64,000 bases of DNA from Rhodopseudomonas telluris. Its GTDB lineage: Bacteria; Pseudomonadota; Alphaproteobacteria; Rhizobiales; Xanthobacteraceae. The translations under genes were made by a program, and so were the position numbers. A model generated the notes under the pieces. The model ran no database searches, had not been told where the DNA came from, and saw only the letters and a list, made by a program, of their open reading frames with translations. This document shows, one piece after another, positions 1 through 8,906 of this stretch. Where the stretch lies: the NCBI RefSeq assembly GCF_042432815.1, contig NZ_JBHLWM010000003.1, forward strand, positions 558,001 through 622,000, written 5' to 3'. The first letter of the stretch is position 1. Each line of letters begins with the position of its first letter.

Positions 1-1
1 C

Positions 2-547
2 ACGCGGCTGTCGTTCATCATCAAGAAATATCCGAACGGCCTGTTCTCGTCGCAGCTCGACGGCGCGCTGCAGCCCGGTGCCGTGCTGCAGGCCAAGGGC
101 CCCTACGGCACCTGCTTCCGCCGCGAAGGGCGAACCGGCCCGTTGCTGCTGATCGGCGGTGGGTCCGGCATGTCGCCGCTGTGGTCGATGCTGTCGGATC
201 AGGTGCAAAGCGGCGATCAGCGCCCGGTGCGGTTCTTCTACGGCGCGCGGACGCGGGCCGATCTGTTCATGCTGGACGAGATCGCGGCGGTCGCCGCGGC
301 GCTGCCGGACTTCGAGTTCATCCCGGCGCTGTCGCACGCCACCGCTGACGATCAGTGGGACGGCGAGACCGGCTTCATCCACGAGGTGGTGCAGCGACGG
401 CTCGCCGCCGAATCCCTGAGCGGCGTGATCGACGCTTACGCCTGCGGACCGGTGCCGATGATCGATGCGGTGCTGCCGGTGCTGCAGATGGCCAATGTCG
501 AGCCCGATCACATCTTCTTCGACAAGTTCACGCCGGCCACGCGCTGA
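2..547 (+). CDS. mimB: Propane-type monooxygenase reductase, C-terminal part
   Basis: This is the 3' end of a gene whose start lies left of the window; the frame is open from base 2. The protein is the FAD/NAD-binding part of an electron-transfer reductase that passes NADH electrons to the diiron hydroxylase. The flavin-binding motif GPYGTCFRR and the nucleotide-binding loop GGGSGMSPLWSML are visible, and it ends with the FDKF segment usual for this reductase family. An N-terminal 2Fe-2S ferredoxin domain would be expected upstream but cannot be seen. It is followed 68 bp later by the hydroxylase small subunit, the gene order of mim/prm propane monooxygenase operons, so the large hydroxylase subunit is probably just outside the window. 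Other group members (phenol or alkene monooxygenase reductases) remain possible. Confidence 0.88.
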   Translation, partial: TRLSFIIKKYPNGLFSSQLDGALQPGAVLQAKGPYGTCFRREGRTGPLLLIGGGSGMSPLWSMLSDQVQSGDQRPVRFFYGARTRADLFMLDEIAAVAAALPDFEFIPALSHATADDQWDGETGFIHEVVQRRLAAESLSGVIDAYACGPVPMIDAVLPVLQMANVEPDHIFFDKFTPATR

Positions 548-615
548 CGGCCGACGCCCTCGCTACGCCTGAAAACGCCAATCGGCGAAACCAACCATAA
601 CCCAGGGAGGATGAC

Positions 616-1680
616 ATGAGTGCCAGCCCACAGACCGTCCAGAAGTCCGGCGCCGCAGGATCCGCGATCTTCGCCGGATCGGACAGCCGCAAGTACAATT
701 ACTACGAGCCGAAAGCCCGCAAGGCGACCCACTACGAGGACATGACCGTCGACGTGCAGCCGGATCCCGAGCGCTATCTGTTGCAGGACTGGATCATCTC
801 GTTCCCGGACGGCACGCCGACCTATTCCAAGAACTGGACGAAGGCACGTAGTTCGAACTGGCACCAGTTCCGCGCGGTCGATCAGGAATGGGAGCGGACG
901 CACTATCAGCGGCAATCGACGATCTGCGGCATGGTGCAGGGCGTGATCGAGAACGCGCGCAAGTCCGGCGCGCCGAAACGCTTCGACGCCGCCTGGGTCA
1001 AGGTGCTGCAGGATCATCTCGGCGCCTACAAGCACGCCGAATTCGGGCTCGGCACCTCGCTGATGCAGGCGCAGCGCTACGGCTACACCCAGATGATCAA
1101 CAACGCGACGCTGACCAACTCGTCCTACAAGCTTCGCTTCGCTCAGGACCTGACGCTGTATCTCAGCGAGATCGGCATGGACATCGGCACCTTCGATCAT
1201 ACGGCCGGCAAGAAGCACTGGCTGGAAGATCCGATCTGGCAGGGCACCCGCAAGGCGGTCGAAGCCATCATGGGCGCCACCGATTATCTCGAACAATATC
1301 TCGCGACCAATCTGGTGTTCGAGCCGCTGGTCGGCGAGCTGTTCCGCAGCGGCTTCATCATGCAGATGGCTGCGTCACAAGGCGACTTCGCGACGCCGTC
1401 CGTGGTCGCAGCGGCCGAGGCGGACTACGAGCGCAATCTCGCCAACACCGTCGAGCTGATCCACATGCTGACGCACGACAACGAGAACGGCCCGCACAAC
1501 CGCGATCTGTTCAACGGCTGGATCGCACATCACGGCGCGCTGGCCCGCGAGGCCGCCAGCAATCTGCAGCCGATCTGGTCGCAGCCGCGCGTCAAGGTCA
1601 CCGGCTTCGCCGACGCCCAGGCGCAGGCCGACAACCGCATCAAGACGATCTGCGCGCAGGTCGGCCTCGTCGCGCCGTGA
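616..1680 (+). CDS. mimC: Propane-type monooxygenase hydroxylase small (beta) subunit
   Basis: The 354-residue protein is the beta subunit of a soluble diiron monooxygenase hydroxylase. It is mostly helical with the YYEPKARKATHYEDM and LTNSSYKLRFAQDLTLYL stretches I associate with this family, and it does not carry the diiron ligands, which sit in the alpha subunit. An AGGGAGGA ribosome site precedes the ATG. It lies between the reductase and the coupling protein, which matches mimABCD/prmABCD order and argues for a propane/phenol/acetone-type group rather than methane monooxygenase, whose order differs. The substrate is inferred from gene order only. Confidence 0.9.
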   Translation: MSASPQTVQKSGAAGSAIFAGSDSRKYNYYEPKARKATHYEDMTVDVQPDPERYLLQDWIISFPDGTPTYSKNWTKARSSNWHQFRAVDQEWERTHYQRQSTICGMVQGVIENARKSGAPKRFDAAWVKVLQDHLGAYKHAEFGLGTSLMQAQRYGYTQMINNATLTNSSYKLRFAQDLTLYLSEIGMDIGTFDHTAGKKHWLEDPIWQGTRKAVEAIMGATDYLEQYLATNLVFEPLVGELFRSGFIMQMAASQGDFATPSVVAAAEADYERNLANTVELIHMLTHDNENGPHNRDLFNGWIAHHGALAREAASNLQPIWSQPRVKVTGFADAQAQADNRIKTICAQVGLVAP

Positions 1681-1741
1681 TCGTCGGCGCGGAGATCACC
1701 ATGACGCAACTGCTAGCAAGCCATCACCCCAGGAGAGCCAG

Positions 1742-2101
1742 ATGACCGAGGCCGCGACCAACATCTTCAAGTCGATGAAGGACATCAAATTCGAGGAGAC
1801 GATCTCGCATCAATGCGGGGTGACGATGAACGACAGCGTCGAGGCGCGCGCCATTGCCGAAGTGATGGAGCAGAAGGTCGGCGTCAAGGTGACGTTCATG
1901 CCGGCGATGATCCGGATCGACGGCGAGGGCAAGCTGGTGTTCAAGATGAGCGAGATCAGCGAAGCGCTCGGCCGCGAGATGACGCCGTATCTTTTCGAGA
2001 TCTCGACCTCCACCCATTACGGCCGGATGGTGATGGTCGACGACGACACCGTGGTCTGCTTCGGCGACATGAACGAGGCGCTCGCCTACATCGAGCACTG
2101 A
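1742..2101 (+). CDS. mimD: Monooxygenase coupling (effector) protein, MmoB/DmpM family
   Basis: This 119-residue protein is the cofactor-free regulatory protein that docks on the hydroxylase and tunes its redox and substrate access. It has the family size and the pattern around CGVTMNDSVEARAIAEVM and VKVTFMPAMIRIDGEGKLVF. An AGGAGA ribosome site lies 7 bp before the ATG. It is the last of the four canonical monooxygenase genes and is separated from the next gene by a strong GC-rich hairpin. Confidence 0.9.
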   Translation: MTEAATNIFKSMKDIKFEETISHQCGVTMNDSVEARAIAEVMEQKVGVKVTFMPAMIRIDGEGKLVFKMSEISEALGREMTPYLFEISTSTHYGRMVMVDDDTVVCFGDMNEALAYIEH

Positions 2102-2111
2102 CGCGGCCGGG

Positions 2112-2128
2112 GCCGGCCGCGGGCCGGC
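2112..2128 (+). other. GC-only hairpin between mimD and the amidohydrolase gene
   Basis: Seven-base arms GCCGGCC and GGCCGGC flank a 3-base GCG loop directly after the mimD stop codon. There is no T tract, so this is not a classical terminator. It could partly attenuate transcription or protect the 3' end of the monooxygenase mRNA from decay. Confidence 0.5.
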
Positions 2129-2205
2129 TCCCTTCGTTTCCACGAGCTCGGATCGATCGATCCGCCAATCAGACGCCCGAACGGGACGTGACAGGGAGAG
2201 ACGCG

Positions 2206-3246
2206 ATGTACAGGACGGCATCCGGCGAAGAAATCTTCGTGATCGACGGCCACACCCATTTCTGGGACGGCAGCCCGGCCAACCAGAAGAACATCCACGG
2301 CAAGCAGTTCATCGAATGCTTCTACGCCTACCACTCCAACCTTAGCCCGCCTGAAGAGAAGTGGCCGCAGGACAAGTTCGAGAAGTACGACGCGCAGACC
2401 ATGCACGACGATCTGTTCGTCCACGGCTACGACGACATGGCGATCCTGCAGTCGACCTATCTGACCGATTTCTACAATCACGGCTTCAACACCGTGGAGC
2501 GCAACTTCGCGCTGAAGAACAAGCATCCCGAGCGCTTCATCCTCAACGGCGCGTTCGATCCCCGCGACGGCAACAAGGGGCTGGAGCAGCTCCATGCCGA
2601 CGTCGAGAAGTACAAGCTGCAGGGCGTCAAGCTGTACACCGCGGAATGGCGCGGCGACTCCAAGGGCTATCGGCTCGACGACAAGGAGTCGTACCGGTTC
2701 CTGGAGGAAGCGCAGAAGCTCGGCATCAAGAACGTCCACGTTCACAAGGGCCCGACCATCATCCCGCTGAACAAGGACTCGTTCCAGGTCGGCGACATCG
2801 ACGACGTCGCGACCTCGTTCCAGGATCTCAACTTCATCGTCGAACATTGCGGCCTGCCGCGGCTCGACGATTTCTGCTGGATCGCCACGCAGGAGACCAA
2901 CGTGTATGGCGGCCTCGCGGTGGCGCTGCCGTTCATCCACACCCGCCCGGCTTACTTCGCGCATGTGATGGCGGAGCTGCTGTTCTGGATCGGGCCGGAC
3001 AAGATCCTGTACGGCAGCGACTACGGCATCTGGACGCCGAAATGGCTGATCGACCGGTTCATGGCGTTCGAGATCCCGGAGGAACTGAGCAAGGAAACCG
3101 GCTCGGTGCTGACGCTCGAGACCAAGAAGAAGATCCTCGGGCTGAACGCGGCGCGGCTCTACAACATCGATATCGAGGCGCAGAAAAACCGCATCGGCGC
3201 CGCCGGCGGTTACGATCATCTCGCCGCTGCTCACGCCGCGGAGTGA
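2206..3246 (+). CDS. Metal-dependent amidohydrolase (amidohydrolase-2 family) of the monooxygenase operon
   Basis: The 346-residue protein is a TIM-barrel hydrolase or decarboxylase-type enzyme. It has the metal-binding DGHTHFWDG near the N-terminus, HVHKGPT and VEHCGLPRLDDF in the middle and GSDYGIW near the C-terminus, which supply the usual His and Asp metal ligands. The frame is open further upstream, but the ATG at 2206 follows an ACAGGGAGAGACGCG ribosome site and removes an unlike, arginine-rich extension. The same kind of gene follows the monooxygenase genes in known mim/prm clusters, where its role is not settled. It could process an oxygenated product or assist the enzyme. The next gene begins 4 bp after its stop. 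Confidence 0.85.
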   Translation: MYRTASGEEIFVIDGHTHFWDGSPANQKNIHGKQFIECFYAYHSNLSPPEEKWPQDKFEKYDAQTMHDDLFVHGYDDMAILQSTYLTDFYNHGFNTVERNFALKNKHPERFILNGAFDPRDGNKGLEQLHADVEKYKLQGVKLYTAEWRGDSKGYRLDDKESYRFLEEAQKLGIKNVHVHKGPTIIPLNKDSFQVGDIDDVATSFQDLNFIVEHCGLPRLDDFCWIATQETNVYGGLAVALPFIHTRPAYFAHVMAELLFWIGPDKILYGSDYGIWTPKWLIDRFMAFEIPEELSKETGSVLTLETKKKILGLNAARLYNIDIEAQKNRIGAAGGYDHLAAAHAAE

Positions 3247-3250
3247 GGCC

Positions 3251-4012
3251 ATGATCGCCGTGACGATCGCGGACCTCGAGGCCGAGGTCTGGGGCGCGTT
3301 GCAGACGGTGACCGACCCGGAGCTCGACGAGTCGGTCACTGATCTGAAGTTCGTCACGCGGGTCGATGTGGATGCGGATCACCGCGTCCACATCGGCTTC
3401 CGCCTGCCGACCTATTGGTGCGCCGCCAATTTTTCCTTTCTGATGGCCGACGACATGCGAACCGCGGTGCTGCAACTGCCGTGGGTGACGTCCGTGGAGG
3501 TCACGCTCGGCGAGCACATGTATGCCGACAAGATCAATGCCGGCCTGAAGGAGGGACGCTCGTTCCAGGACACGTTCGGCGACGAGGCCGACGGCGATCT
3601 CGGCGAGGTGCGGCGGACATTTCTGCTGAAGGCGTTGCAGCGCCGGCAGGCGGCGCTGCTGTCGCACCTGATCGACGAGGGCTACGCGCCCGCGATGCTG
3701 GTCGAGCTGACGCGTGACGAACTCACGGCGCTGGATCTCGACGAGACCGGCGCACGCCTCGTCGCGCGCTATCTGGAGCGGCGGCCTGTCGTGGCCGACC
3801 GGTTGTCCCTGGCCTTCGTCGATACCGAGGGGCAGCCGCTGCAGGCCGAGACGCTGACCACCTATGTCCGCGCGCTACGGCGCGTCGACGTCAATGCCGA
3901 ATTCAACAGCGCGCTGTGCCGCGGGCTGCTGCACGTCCGCTTCGATACCGAAACGCCGCTGACGCCCCGGTGCGCGAGACCGCTCGACCAGACAAACAGC
4001 GCGCCCGCGTAG
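3251..4012 (+). CDS. DUF59 (MIP18-like) domain protein, possible metal-centre assembly factor
   Basis: The 253-residue protein has an N-terminal DUF59/PaaD-like domain (about residues 5 to 95: TVTDPELDESVTDLKFV, then YWCAANFSFLMADDM with Cys57). The C-terminal 150 residues, containing Cys223 in SALCRGLL, I cannot assign. DUF59 proteins act in Fe-S cluster or metal-centre maturation, so a role in loading iron into the hydroxylase is plausible but inferred. It is packed between the amidohydrolase and the chaperonin in the same operon and is much longer than single-domain DUF59 proteins of about 100 residues. Confidence 0.7.
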   Translation: MIAVTIADLEAEVWGALQTVTDPELDESVTDLKFVTRVDVDADHRVHIGFRLPTYWCAANFSFLMADDMRTAVLQLPWVTSVEVTLGEHMYADKINAGLKEGRSFQDTFGDEADGDLGEVRRTFLLKALQRRQAALLSHLIDEGYAPAMLVELTRDELTALDLDETGARLVARYLERRPVVADRLSLAFVDTEGQPLQAETLTTYVRALRRVDVNAEFNSALCRGLLHVRFDTETPLTPRCARPLDQTNSAPA

Positions 4013-4040
4013 CGCGTCCAAAAAGACAGGGAGGATCACG

Positions 4041-5669
4041 ATGCCGAAGATGATGCTTCACGATGCCCAGGCGCGCGAAGCGCTCGGGCGAGGGGTCGCC
4101 AAGCTGGCGAAGGCGGTCAGCGGGACGCTCGGGCCGAAGGGCATGAACGCGGTGATGGACCGTCCGATCGGCACGCCATTGGTGTCGCGCGATGGCGTCA
4201 GCATCGCGGCCGAGATCGAGCTGGAATGCCCGTTCGAAAACATGGGCGCCCAGGTGCTGCGCGAAGTCTCCAAGCAGACCAACGAGGTGGCGGGCGACGG
4301 CACCACGACGGCGACGGTGCTGGCGGATTTCCTGGTGCAGCACGGCCTCAAGCTGCTGGCCGGCGGCGCCAACGCGGTCGAACTGGTCGAAGGTTTGGAA
4401 GCCGCCGTCGAGGAAACCATCAAGGCGCTGAAGCGCGCCGCCAAGCCGGTCGACGGCCCGAACGGCATCCGTGCCATCGCCACCATCGCGGTTAACGATG
4501 CCCGGCTCGGCGCGATGGTCGCCGAGGCTTTCGCGCGCGCCGGCAATCACGGCATCGTCGCGGTCGAATTCGGCTCGACCGTGGAGACCACGCTGGAAGT
4601 GGTCGAAGGCATGGCGTTCGAACGTGGCTATCTCTCGCACCACATGGTCACCGATGTGGAGCGCATGCAGGTGGTGCTCGACGAGCCCTATATCCTGATG
4701 ACCGACCACAAGATCCAGACCAGCGATCAGCTCGCCGGCGTGTTTGCGCTGATCGAGAAGAGCGGCCGGCCGCTGCTGATCATCGCCGAGGACGTCGCGC
4801 CGCCGGTGATCATGATGCTGCTGTCGCGCCGCGAGAAGACCAACGTCAAGGTCGCGGCGATTCATCCGCCGGAATACGGCCACTGGCGCAAGGCGATGCT
4901 GGAAGATATCGCGGTCGCGACCGGTGGACGCGTGATCTCGCGCGACCTCGGCGGCACGCTCGAGCGCGCCAGGCTCGAGGATCTCGGCTCGGCGCGGCAG
5001 GTGCGGATCTCGTCGTCGAAGACGCTGATCACCGCCGGCCACGGCAGACCCAACGAGATCGACGCGCGGCGCGAGCAGGTGCTGCGGCAATACGAGGCCG
5101 CGCCCGAGAACATCGAGCGCGACAAGTTTCAGGAGCGGCTCGCCAAGCTGTCGGGCGGCACCGCGATGATCCTCGCCGGGGGCGCCACGCCGGTCGAGCA
5201 GAAGCGCCGCGCGCAACTGATCGAGGACTCGATCAACGCCACCCGCGCGGCGATCGAGGAGGGCGTCGTGCCGGGAGGTGGCGTGGCGATGATCCGCGTT
5301 GCGCCCGAACTCGACGACTTGATTAGCAAGTTGGAAGGCAGCGCCAAGCAGGGCGCCGAGCTGATGCAGCGCGCGCTGAGCCAGCCGCTCGCCTGTATCG
5401 TCGCCAATTGCGGCCGCGACAGCGCCGCCGCGGTCGACAAGGTCGTCAAGGCCAGCAACGGCTACGGCTTCGACGCGCGGACCGGCACCACCGTGGATAT
5501 GATCAAGTCTGGGATCATCGATCCGGTGAAGGTCAGCTACTCGGCCGTCCGCAACGCCGGCTCGGTCGCCGCCCTGATCCTGACGACGCAGACGCTGATC
5601 GCCAAGAAGCCGGAATATTACGACATCACCGCGGAGCCTGCGCGTGGGGGCGGCGCGGAGTTGTTGTGA
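4041..5669 (+). CDS. mimG: GroEL-like chaperonin dedicated to the monooxygenase
   Basis: The 542-residue protein is a full-length group I chaperonin with the ATP-binding TLGPKGMNAVMD and GDGTTTATVLA motifs and the VPGGGVAMIR segment. It differs from housekeeping GroEL: the N-terminus reads MPKMMLHDAQAREALGRG, apical-domain sequence is diverged, and the C-terminus ends in ARGGGAELL, not in GGM repeats. No groES lies beside it. In mycobacterial mim systems the cluster GroEL homologue is needed for productive folding of the large hydroxylase subunit, and the same job is inferred here. A GGGAGGATCACG ribosome site precedes the ATG. It is the last gene of the operon. Confidence 0.88.
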   Translation: MPKMMLHDAQAREALGRGVAKLAKAVSGTLGPKGMNAVMDRPIGTPLVSRDGVSIAAEIELECPFENMGAQVLREVSKQTNEVAGDGTTTATVLADFLVQHGLKLLAGGANAVELVEGLEAAVEETIKALKRAAKPVDGPNGIRAIATIAVNDARLGAMVAEAFARAGNHGIVAVEFGSTVETTLEVVEGMAFERGYLSHHMVTDVERMQVVLDEPYILMTDHKIQTSDQLAGVFALIEKSGRPLLIIAEDVAPPVIMMLLSRREKTNVKVAAIHPPEYGHWRKAMLEDIAVATGGRVISRDLGGTLERARLEDLGSARQVRISSSKTLITAGHGRPNEIDARREQVLRQYEAAPENIERDKFQERLAKLSGGTAMILAGGATPVEQKRRAQLIEDSINATRAAIEEGVVPGGGVAMIRVAPELDDLISKLEGSAKQGAELMQRALSQPLACIVANCGRDSAAAVDKVVKASNGYGFDARTGTTVDMIKSGIIDPVKVSYSAVRNAGSVAALILTTQTLIAKKPEYYDITAEPARGGGAELL

Positions 5670-5744
5670 GGGTGCACGCGTCGGTGCAGCCTCGGAAAAC
5701 TTCCACTGATTGAAGCGAAACGACCGTTACCACCTGCACGGGCT

Positions 5745-5850
5745 CCTCATCCTGAGGAGCCCGGCGCAGCCGGGCGTCTCGAAGGATGAGGCAGCGGGGT
5801 GCTTGCGGCGCATGGTTCGAGACGGCGCTTTGCGCCTCCTCACCATGAGG
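5745..5850. repeat. Palindromic intergenic repeat (CCTCATCCTGAGGAG family)
   Basis: Two linked hairpin units lie between the convergent chaperonin and regulator genes. The first has arms CCTCATCC (5745) and GGATGAGG (5784) around a second internal GCCCGGCGCAGCCGGGC stem; the second ends in CACCATGAGG. The same family recurs at 58206-58324. It may act as a bidirectional transcript end. The remainder of 5670-5904 shows no gene. Confidence 0.75.
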
Positions 5851-5904
5851 TTGTGCCCGTTGAGAGCGTCTCGGTGACTCAAGAAAGAAATTGTTGGATG
5901 GCGA

Positions 5905-7884
5905 TCACCGCGCTGCCGTCTGACCCAGCGCGCGGTACACGGTGTTGCGGGAGACGCCGAGGCGGCGCGCGGTTTCGCTGACATTGCCGGCGGTTTCGGC
6001 ATGGACGGCGAGGATGCTGGCGAGCTGCATGTCCTGCAGCGAGCCCGATCGCGGCTGCGGCGCCTGGCCGATCAGATCGGCGATCACCGATGAGCCCGGC
6101 CCGTCGCCGCTGCTGAGCGCAATGCGCGCCAGGATATTGCGGAGTTCGCGGATGTTGCCGGGCCACGACCGCGCCGCCAGCGCTGCCATCGTCGGCGCGG
6201 CGATCTCGCAGCCCGGATCGATGCCGTCGATCAGATGCCGCACGATCGACTCGAAGTCGGTGCGATCGCGCAGCCGCGGCAGCGTCACTTCGAGCGTGTT
6301 CAGCCGATACAGCAGGTCGGAGCGAAACCGGCCCTGGGCGACGGCGTCTTCGAGCCCGGCATTGGTGGCCGAGACCAGAAAGATATCGACCCGTCTGCGC
6401 GCGCCGCCGACCGGGCGCACCGTCCAGTCGTCGATCAGGCGTAGCAGCACGGCCTGCAACGCAACCGGCATGTCGCCGATCTCGTCGAGAAATAACGTGC
6501 CGCCATCGGCCTCCTGCACCAGCCCCGGCGCGCCGCCGCGACGTGCGCCGGTGAAGGCGCCCTCGGCGTAGCCGAACAGCTCGGCTTCGATCAGACTGTC
6601 GGGGAGCGCGGCGCAATTCACCGGCACGAACGCGCCCTGTCGCCCGCTGGCCGCGTGGGCATGGCGCGCGAGCTGTTCCTTGCCGGTGCCGGTCTCGCCG
6701 CGGATCAGGATCGGCATTTGTCGCGCGGCCGCGACCTCGACGCGGCGCACCACGGCCTGCACGGCCGGATCGGCGACGACGAAGCTGGTCGCCGGCGACG
6801 GGGCGTGGCGCAACCGTCGCGGCGCTGAGTCAGCACAAGGCGGCCGCTTCACGGCGGGCTCTTCGCAAAAGCGCAAGCCTTGCGGCGGCGCGGTGCGCGG
6901 TCCGGAACTCATCCGCCGGTTATCAGGCTGGTCCTGCTTCTGCAGACCGCGATCCGGTCCTGCTAATCGCCGCCTTGCATGTAGCACGATGACGGCGCCG
7001 ATGCCGGTGTCGTCGTGGGCGACGAGATCGACGCTGACGCCCGGGATCAGCTCCTTCAGCTTGGCGGGCCACTCGGCGAAGTCGAGCCGCTTCAAAATCC
7101 GCGTCGGCGGATCGTGCCCGTCGCCGCGGAGATTGTCGCGGATCGCCTTGCGGGCGAGTTCGCTGCCGTGAAGTATGGTGCCGCGCCGATCGATCAGCAG
7201 GCTCTCGTCGCTCGCCCAGATCGCGCGCTTGGCGAGGTAGTGCTGCAGCAGGCGCTCGTGGTCTTCCTTGATGGCGCGCGCCAGCACGCTCTCCACTTGC
7301 TGCCCGACGCAAACCGCCAGCGCCAGGCTGTGCGGATTGAACGTCGTCGCCGGTCCCGAAATATCGACGATGCCGAGCACCTCGCCGTCCACCGGATCGC
7401 ACACCGGCACCGCCGCGCAGGTCCAGCGCTGCACCTCGGCGCAGAAATGCTCGGCGCCGTGAATCTGCACTGGCCGCGCTTCCGCCATCGCGGCGCCGAT
7501 CGCGTTGGTGCCGATGTCCGCCTCGCTCCAACGCCCGCCATGCTCGAGATGCACGGCCCGCCCGGCGTCGATCACCCGCGCGTCACCTTCGGTGTCGATG
7601 ATCAGCCCCGACGGATCGGTGAGGATCATGATCGACTGCGCGTCGCTGAGAAAGGTCCGCGAGTTCTCCAGCGCCCGACGCGCGGCATGGCGCAGCGCGA
7701 CGTGCTTGGCGCGCTGACGGAACAGTTCGGCTTCGGCTACGATGGGGGCCGTGGTGCGATCGATTGCCACCTGGTGGCTGCGGGAGCGTTGCCACGAGTT
7801 TGCCACAGGAGATCGCAGCTCGCTTGCCAGCGCGCCGCGTTCAACGAAGCGCTCCCATGCGGCGCGCACGTCTCGCTGGTCCAT
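5905..7884 (-). CDS. mimR: Sigma-54-dependent transcriptional activator, AcoR/MimR type
   Basis: The 659-residue protein has an N-terminal GAF-type sensory region (about residues 1 to 300), a central AAA+ domain (about 370 to 590) with Walker A GETGTGKE, the sigma-54 contact loop GAFTGA and the LFLDEIGDMP Walker B, and a C-terminal Fis-type helix-turn-helix (NVSETARRLGVSRNTVYRAL). The ATG at 7884 has an AAGGGAG ribosome site; an upstream in-frame extension to 8073 is rejected because it is low-complexity Arg/Gly. Activators of this type control propane monooxygenase operons from a -24/-12 promoter, which here would be left of the window. The effector is probably a substrate or product of the monooxygenase. 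Confidence 0.88.
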   Translation of the reverse strand: MDQRDVRAAWERFVERGALASELRSPVANSWQRSRSHQVAIDRTTAPIVAEAELFRQRAKHVALRHAARRALENSRTFLSDAQSIMILTDPSGLIIDTEGDARVIDAGRAVHLEHGGRWSEADIGTNAIGAAMAEARPVQIHGAEHFCAEVQRWTCAAVPVCDPVDGEVLGIVDISGPATTFNPHSLALAVCVGQQVESVLARAIKEDHERLLQHYLAKRAIWASDESLLIDRRGTILHGSELARKAIRDNLRGDGHDPPTRILKRLDFAEWPAKLKELIPGVSVDLVAHDDTGIGAVIVLHARRRLAGPDRGLQKQDQPDNRRMSSGPRTAPPQGLRFCEEPAVKRPPCADSAPRRLRHAPSPATSFVVADPAVQAVVRRVEVAAARQMPILIRGETGTGKEQLARHAHAASGRQGAFVPVNCAALPDSLIEAELFGYAEGAFTGARRGGAPGLVQEADGGTLFLDEIGDMPVALQAVLLRLIDDWTVRPVGGARRRVDIFLVSATNAGLEDAVAQGRFRSDLLYRLNTLEVTLPRLRDRTDFESIVRHLIDGIDPGCEIAAPTMAALAARSWPGNIRELRNILARIALSSGDGPGSSVIADLIGQAPQPRSGSLQDMQLASILAVHAETAGNVSETARRLGVSRNTVYRALGQTAAR

Positions 7885-8380
7885 GTCGGCTCCCTTGGCG
7901 TCATGGCGTCCGAGGCCACCAAACAGCGGCGCAAAACCAAGCCCAGCCTGGCTGCTCGCAATCACCTCGGCGAAGTCATCTCGCGTCCGTCCGACCTGCC
8001 GATATCGCCGACCGCAATCAGCCCTGCGTCGACGCCGGCAGCATCCCCTCGATCCCCAACACGTTCCGCGCAAGCTGTCATCGATATCAAAAGCCTGCCC
8101 GGGCGCGATCGGTGAGCCTATACCTCATTGGCAAAGTGGCAAGAAGGAGACGCGTGGGAATCAGCTGAGCAAGAAAGAATCGTTGCTGCGCTGCGGTTTG
8201 AGACGCCGAAGCTGTTTGCATTGCGAGACGCGTTTACTACCAAGGCGTGCGTGGCCTGAGGAGGCTGCTCGTCGACGGCGCTGGTGCGGTTGGTGCACTT
8301 CATCGCAGGATTCTCCGGAACAACTTGCGCGCCAGTGAGTGGTGCTCGATCGTAAACTCATCAGAAGAGGATTGCCCGTG
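7885..8380. other. Intergenic region, no gene seen
   Basis: This 496-bp stretch separates the divergent activator and glyoxalase genes. The open frames here are arginine- and serine-rich shadows without ribosome sites. I see no convincing -24/-12 site. Promoters for both flanking genes must lie here. Confidence 0.5.
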
Positions 8381-8776
8381 ATGGCCAAGCCGGTTCATTC
8401 GATGATCCGCGTGCTCGACGAAGCGCGGTCGCTGAACTACTACAACAAGGCCTTCGGCCTGGAGCCGGCCGATCGCATTGCCTTCCCGGATTTCACGCTG
8501 ATCTATCTGCGGCACCCGTCGTCGCCGTTCGAGCTCGAACTCACCGTCAATGCCGATCGGACAGCGCCCTATCAGATGGGCGACGGCTACGGTCATCTGG
8601 CGGTCGTGGTCGACGATCTGGCCGCGGAGCACGCGCGCTTCGAACGCGAGAATCTCTCGCCGGGACCACTGCGCGAACTGCAGCACAATAACGCGGTGCT
8701 TGCGCGCTTCTTCTTCGCTACCGACCCGGATGGCTACAAGATCGAGGTGATCCAGAGGGGTGGCAGGTTCGGTTGA
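8381..8776 (+). CDS. gloA: Glyoxalase I-like VOC protein (lactoylglutathione lyase family)
   Basis: The 131-residue protein has the two-module VOC fold and matches glyoxalase I in spacing. The four metal ligands are all visible: His6 (HSMIRV), Glu53 (ELELT), His72 (GYGHLAV) and Glu122 (GYKIEVI). It would convert the methylglyoxal-glutathione hemithioacetal to S-lactoylglutathione in the cytoplasm. I place the start at the ATG at 8381, which follows an AGAAGAGG ribosome site; the frame continues to an ATG at 8339 but without a site. It stands alone between the activator gene and a convergent acetyltransferase. Confidence 0.85.
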   Translation: MAKPVHSMIRVLDEARSLNYYNKAFGLEPADRIAFPDFTLIYLRHPSSPFELELTVNADRTAPYQMGDGYGHLAVVVDDLAAEHARFERENLSPGPLRELQHNNAVLARFFFATDPDGYKIEVIQRGGRFG

Positions 8777-8906
8777 TCGGCGGTCATGTGGCCGGGAGGT
8801 CGTGCCGGCGGGAATGTCTCCGGCTCGGACCATGGTCGTCATGGCGCCGCGCCTTGGTCACCAGCGACGCAGGGTATTGCCCCGCATCGCGTCAGCCCGC
8901 TGATTG

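Noticed and set aside
1813..2205. N-terminal extension of the amidohydrolase into mimD
   Set aside because: The extension overlaps the coupling protein in another frame and is arginine-rich; the ATG at 2206 has a good ribosome site.
2086..3357. Minus-strand open frame of 423 codons opposite the amidohydrolase
   Set aside because: The plus strand has clear amidohydrolase motifs; the minus frame has shadow composition.
7885..8073. Upstream start of the sigma-54 activator at 8073
   Set aside because: The added 63 residues are low-complexity Arg/Gly and Cys, and a good ribosome site lies before the ATG at 7884.
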